This document shows, piece by piece, positions 61,124 to 64,000 of a stretch of DNA of 64,000 nucleotides. The DNA is from Trichosporon coremiiforme. Lineage: Eukaryota > Basidiomycota > Tremellomycetes > Trichosporonales > Trichosporonaceae. The position numbers were made by a program, and so were the translations under genes. The stretch covers positions 1 through 64,000 of the forward strand of contig BCJJ01000001.1 in NCBI GenBank assembly GCA_039545355.1, written 5' to 3'. The notes beneath the pieces were generated by a model that had not been told where the DNA came from, did no database searches, and was given only the letters and a program-made list of their open reading frames with translations. The stretch's first letter is position 1; every line of letters starts with the position of its first letter.

Positions 61124-64000
61124 TCAATCCGCTATGAAGCCCGCGAACGCGTCCTGCTTGATCTGTTGCGCAATCGCAGCGACTAGCCCGACGTGCATCG
61201 CGTTCCCAACCATCTGCTCCCTCGCCTCAAGCGGTCCTTTCAACTCGTATCCGTCCGGAAAGCCCTGGAAGCGGCGCCGCTCGAGCAGGCTGAGCTGCCT
61301 GTTATCCTGTCTGTCAGTTCTGTCAGGTCTTCCGCGAAGCTCACACGCCAATGCAGCGGGTTCGTCGCTTTGGCGCCAATGCGACAAGTGCCCATCTGCG
61401 TGTAGACTGGCTCGTCAGGGGGGGCGCGGTGCTCCCTCCCGCCCTCGCCTGGCGGAGGGGCGTTGCAAATCCAGATGTCAGCTCGACGAGATGCTCAAAT
61501 GAGCTCACTTCTCGTAGTCGTCCTGGCTGCAGCCGACGGTGAGGTGTTCCCTCGCCCTGCGGTCTGGTCTTTGCAGGCGCTCGGCGCATCGAGACCGTGG
61601 CGGACCGACCTCACACCGTCGCATGCCGACCTCGGTCTTGAACGGGTCGTAAGTGCTGCCTTCCTGGTATCCCCAAGCGGGGAGGTCGCCCACGGCCTGC
61701 TCAGCCGTCAAGGGGGGAAAGGCGCCGGTGCCGTCGTGACTGGTGAACATCTCGCCGAGGAAGATGGTGCTAGCTGGCCTGGCGTTGGCGTGCGTCGGCT
61801 CAGGGAATCGTGGGAGGGTTGTCCCGCTCTTCGCGCCGAGGACGAAGAGACGCTTGCGATACTGCGGCGCGCCATACGATGCCGCGTCGAGTACGGCCCA
61901 GCGGACTTGATACCCGAGCCCGAGGAGGGAGCATACGACGTCCCTCGCCGCATTCCATCCCACGTCCTCGTTGCCGCGCTCGTCCTTGAGGCCCGGGACA
62001 TTCTCGATGAGGACCAGTTGAGGGAGAGTGAGAGAGATGAGGCGGACGAGACGCGCGGTCTCGTACCCCCTTGAATCGAGCGTGCGGTTGCGGTTGGCGC
62101 GGGTGAAGGCTTGACTGGGAGTTAGCTCGCGTCAAGGTAAACCGAGCTTGCAGAGGGGGAGGGGGAGATAGGAAGAAAAGGACATACCATGGTGGTCCCG
62201 CGACGAGCAAAGAGACCTCTCCCACATCCGCCTCGGTGAGAGAGCCGACTTCGCGCTGCAGTACCCGAGTCTGGGGAAAGTTGGCGCGGAGAGTCTGCAC
62301 GCAACTGTTCTCCGTGTCGACGGCGAGTTCAAGTTGGAAGTGCTCTGAGAGACCAAGGGCACTCCCCCCGCCGCCGGCGTAGAGGTCCACTGCGGGCGCT
62401 TTTAGCTCCTTGAGAGCTGTGGTTCGTCTGGCTTCGGCGAGGATGCACTGGCATGGACCCTTGGGTCGTTGGAGACGGATGGTAATGCCGTCAGCATTCT
62501 GCCGATGTGCAAGCTTGAAACTGGGATAGGCCGAGATCAGGTGAGGAGGAAGGTTGATGGCTCCCTTGCCTCGCAGCTCGGGGTATGACCATGTCCGAAT
62601 CGAAGAGAGGAGGTACAGCTCGTCCTGTCGTCAGCTCAGCAACTCTTCGGTAGCTCACCTCGAACCCGTCCTTCATCCTTCCGCAGAGCTGTACCTCCAC
62701 ACCCTCTACCCGAAAGAACCTCACGACCCCGACACCCGATGGCTCGCCCTTCGTCTCACTGCGCCGAAACACGAGCTCGCCGACATGATACGCTATGCCC
62801 TGATACTCGATCCCACTACCGTTCTCGAGGAAGGTGACTCGCCTCAGGCGCTGGCGCACATTGCGGTGGTGGCAGCTGTCACATCCTGATAATGGGTCAC
62901 GGAAGCAGCCTTCTTCTTTCACCCACTTGGGTGCCGGGAGGGTGGTGAGATGGACAGAGTCAGGTGTCGAGCACAACTCGTGCGCTCTCATGAGCCCAAA
63001 GGGAGTGGAGAGGAGGAGCTGGACGTGCACTTCTCCGCCCACCAGGGAGGTGACTACACCGTGTGTTGCTTGCCCATGGTGAAAGAAGGACACAACGTCG
63101 CCGAGCTTGATCCTCCGCTGGCCGGCGCGCTCGGCACGCTGCTTCCTTTGAATCGGGGGCATTGTGGTCGACTGAGTGGTAGGAACATGCTGCAAAGTGA
63201 ACAGGTGAGTGTGTCAGCAGGTGAGTGTAGGTGAGTGTAGGTGAGTGTAGGTGAGTGTAGGTGAGTGTAGGTGAGTGTAGGTGAGTGTAGGTGAGTGTAG
63301 GTGAGTGTATGAAGTGGGAGGCGTGCGAAAGGAGGGGCGCAAAGGTGTGTGGATGACTGGACTAATTGCTACAAGATGTATCTTCCCTCCTGGCTCTCCT
63401 CGCTCTATCCCACGGCCTCCTCGCTCTATCCTACACTCTATACTCTATATCGCGCGACATTCCAGCACACCGAGACTAACCTCCCCCGCCCCCTCGAGCC
63501 CCTCTCCTTCTCCCCACCCACCTCCTCCTTGCTTCGGCTGTGGCATAGCGATAAGCACGCCCACGCCGACCTCTTCTCCGGCCCTCAGCTCTCTCTCCCG
63601 TATCCGCGCCTGCTCCAGTACCACCTCTTCTTCATCATCCCTGTGTTTCCGGGGAACGAAGGCGAGGAGCGCATCGCGCATCTCGTGCGAAAACGGGGGC
63701 TGTGTCGTAGGTACTCGGGCCAGTTTGGGCTTGCGGACGTATTCGAACCGGTGCAGTGAGGCGGGCTGCACAGAGTCCAGCGTCCAGTCGTCGTTCTCCT
63801 TCACCCCGTTCTCTGATCCACACAGAGTACTCCCCTTGGACGCGGGGCGGACGACAACCTTGCCCTTCCCCCATCCCCCCACCTCATCCACCGGCCCCTC
63901 CCCAAGCTTCGACTTCTCGGGATAAGAGACGTATGGCACAGTCAGCTCCAGACGCATCTCCTCGTCCCACAATGTCGGCACCTCCATGAGCTCTCCATTG
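61124..64000 (-). CDS. DNA (cytosine-5) methyltransferase with BAH-like domains, 5' end missing
   Basis: Runs off the right edge. Exons supported in transcript order: 64000 to about 63450 (donor unclear), 63189-62659, 62624-62188, 62114 to about 61500, about 61480-61345, 61306-61124. Two BAH-like segments (LGDVVSFFHHGQATHGVV; AYHVGELVFRRSE) with a Cys/His cluster (SGCDSCHH) precede the catalytic part. Catalytic motifs: I DLYAGGGGSALGL; IV GPPCQAFTRANRNRT, with the catalytic Cys codon split by an intron; VI LVLIENVPG; VIII QYRKRLFVLGA; and the end FQGFPDGYELKG ... QMVGNAM. The layout resembles Dnmt1/DIM-2/Masc2-type enzymes, and possibly the DnmtX described in relatives of Cryptococcus. The stretch 61480-61640 does not join cleanly: the frame before the stop at 61505 and the next exon lack a good intron, so a misread exon or decay is possible. 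Confidence 0.85.
63221..63310. repeat. 10-bp minisatellite, 9 copies
   Basis: Eight perfect head-to-tail GTGAGTGTAG units (63221-63300) and a ninth ending in T. Placed in the first recognisable intron of the methyltransferase gene, about 30 bp upstream of the next exon in transcript direction. Confidence 0.95.

Noticed and set aside
63221..63310. Regular repeat array as CRISPR
   Set aside because: Units are 10 bp head-to-tail with no spacers, in a eukaryotic gene; a minisatellite.

Overview
The window looks like a chromosome segment from a basidiomycete yeast or filament, most likely a tremellomycete (Trichosporonales or Cryptococcus relatives). That placement is inferred from gene content and splicing style; no species was identified. 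Coding sequence is GC-rich. Almost every gene is cut by short introns, usually 32-75 nt, with GTRAGT-like donors and a CTRAC branch point a few bases before the acceptor. Gene models were built by hand: donor, branch point and acceptor were chosen so that reading phase closes and the protein matches its family.

Left end (1-5.9 kb): a decayed minus-strand SF1 (Upf1/IGHMBP2-like) helicase gene, split by a Tc1/mariner element (2747-4507) with near-perfect inverted repeats and an intact, once-interrupted DD34E transposase. Then comes a housekeeping block: UBR1 (N-degron ubiquitin ligase, minus) divergent from TRS33 (TRAPP), a PSP1-domain protein (minus), and an NBR1-like autophagy receptor (PB1, three ZZ fingers, FW domain, C-terminal LIR).

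22.5-38 kb is gene-poor and lineage-specific. It holds three tiny spliced minus-strand genes, a single-pass membrane protein, two paralogous small Asn/Gly/Ser/Tyr-rich proteins, two decayed F-box-like paralogs between them, and a duplicated Cys-containing ORF.

38-64 kb is dense again: PDE2 (cAMP phosphodiesterase), ESP1 (separase), RPB10, RPN14, DAD4, a frameshifted secreted phospholipase A2 with peptidoglycan-binding-like repeats, a PPxY/His-rich membrane protein, ADE4, VPS54, and at the right edge a 5-cytosine DNA methyltransferase with BAH-like domains (5' end outside the window). Several pairs share short divergent promoters: UBR1/TRS33, ESP1/RPB10, RPN14/DAD4 and ADE4/VPS54.

Most noteworthy: the BAH-type DNA methyltransferase; the Tc1 insertion into a dying helicase gene; a new-looking small-protein family with a conserved intron position; and extreme 5' gene structures (an ATG-only exon in RPB10, a start codon split by an intron in ADE4).
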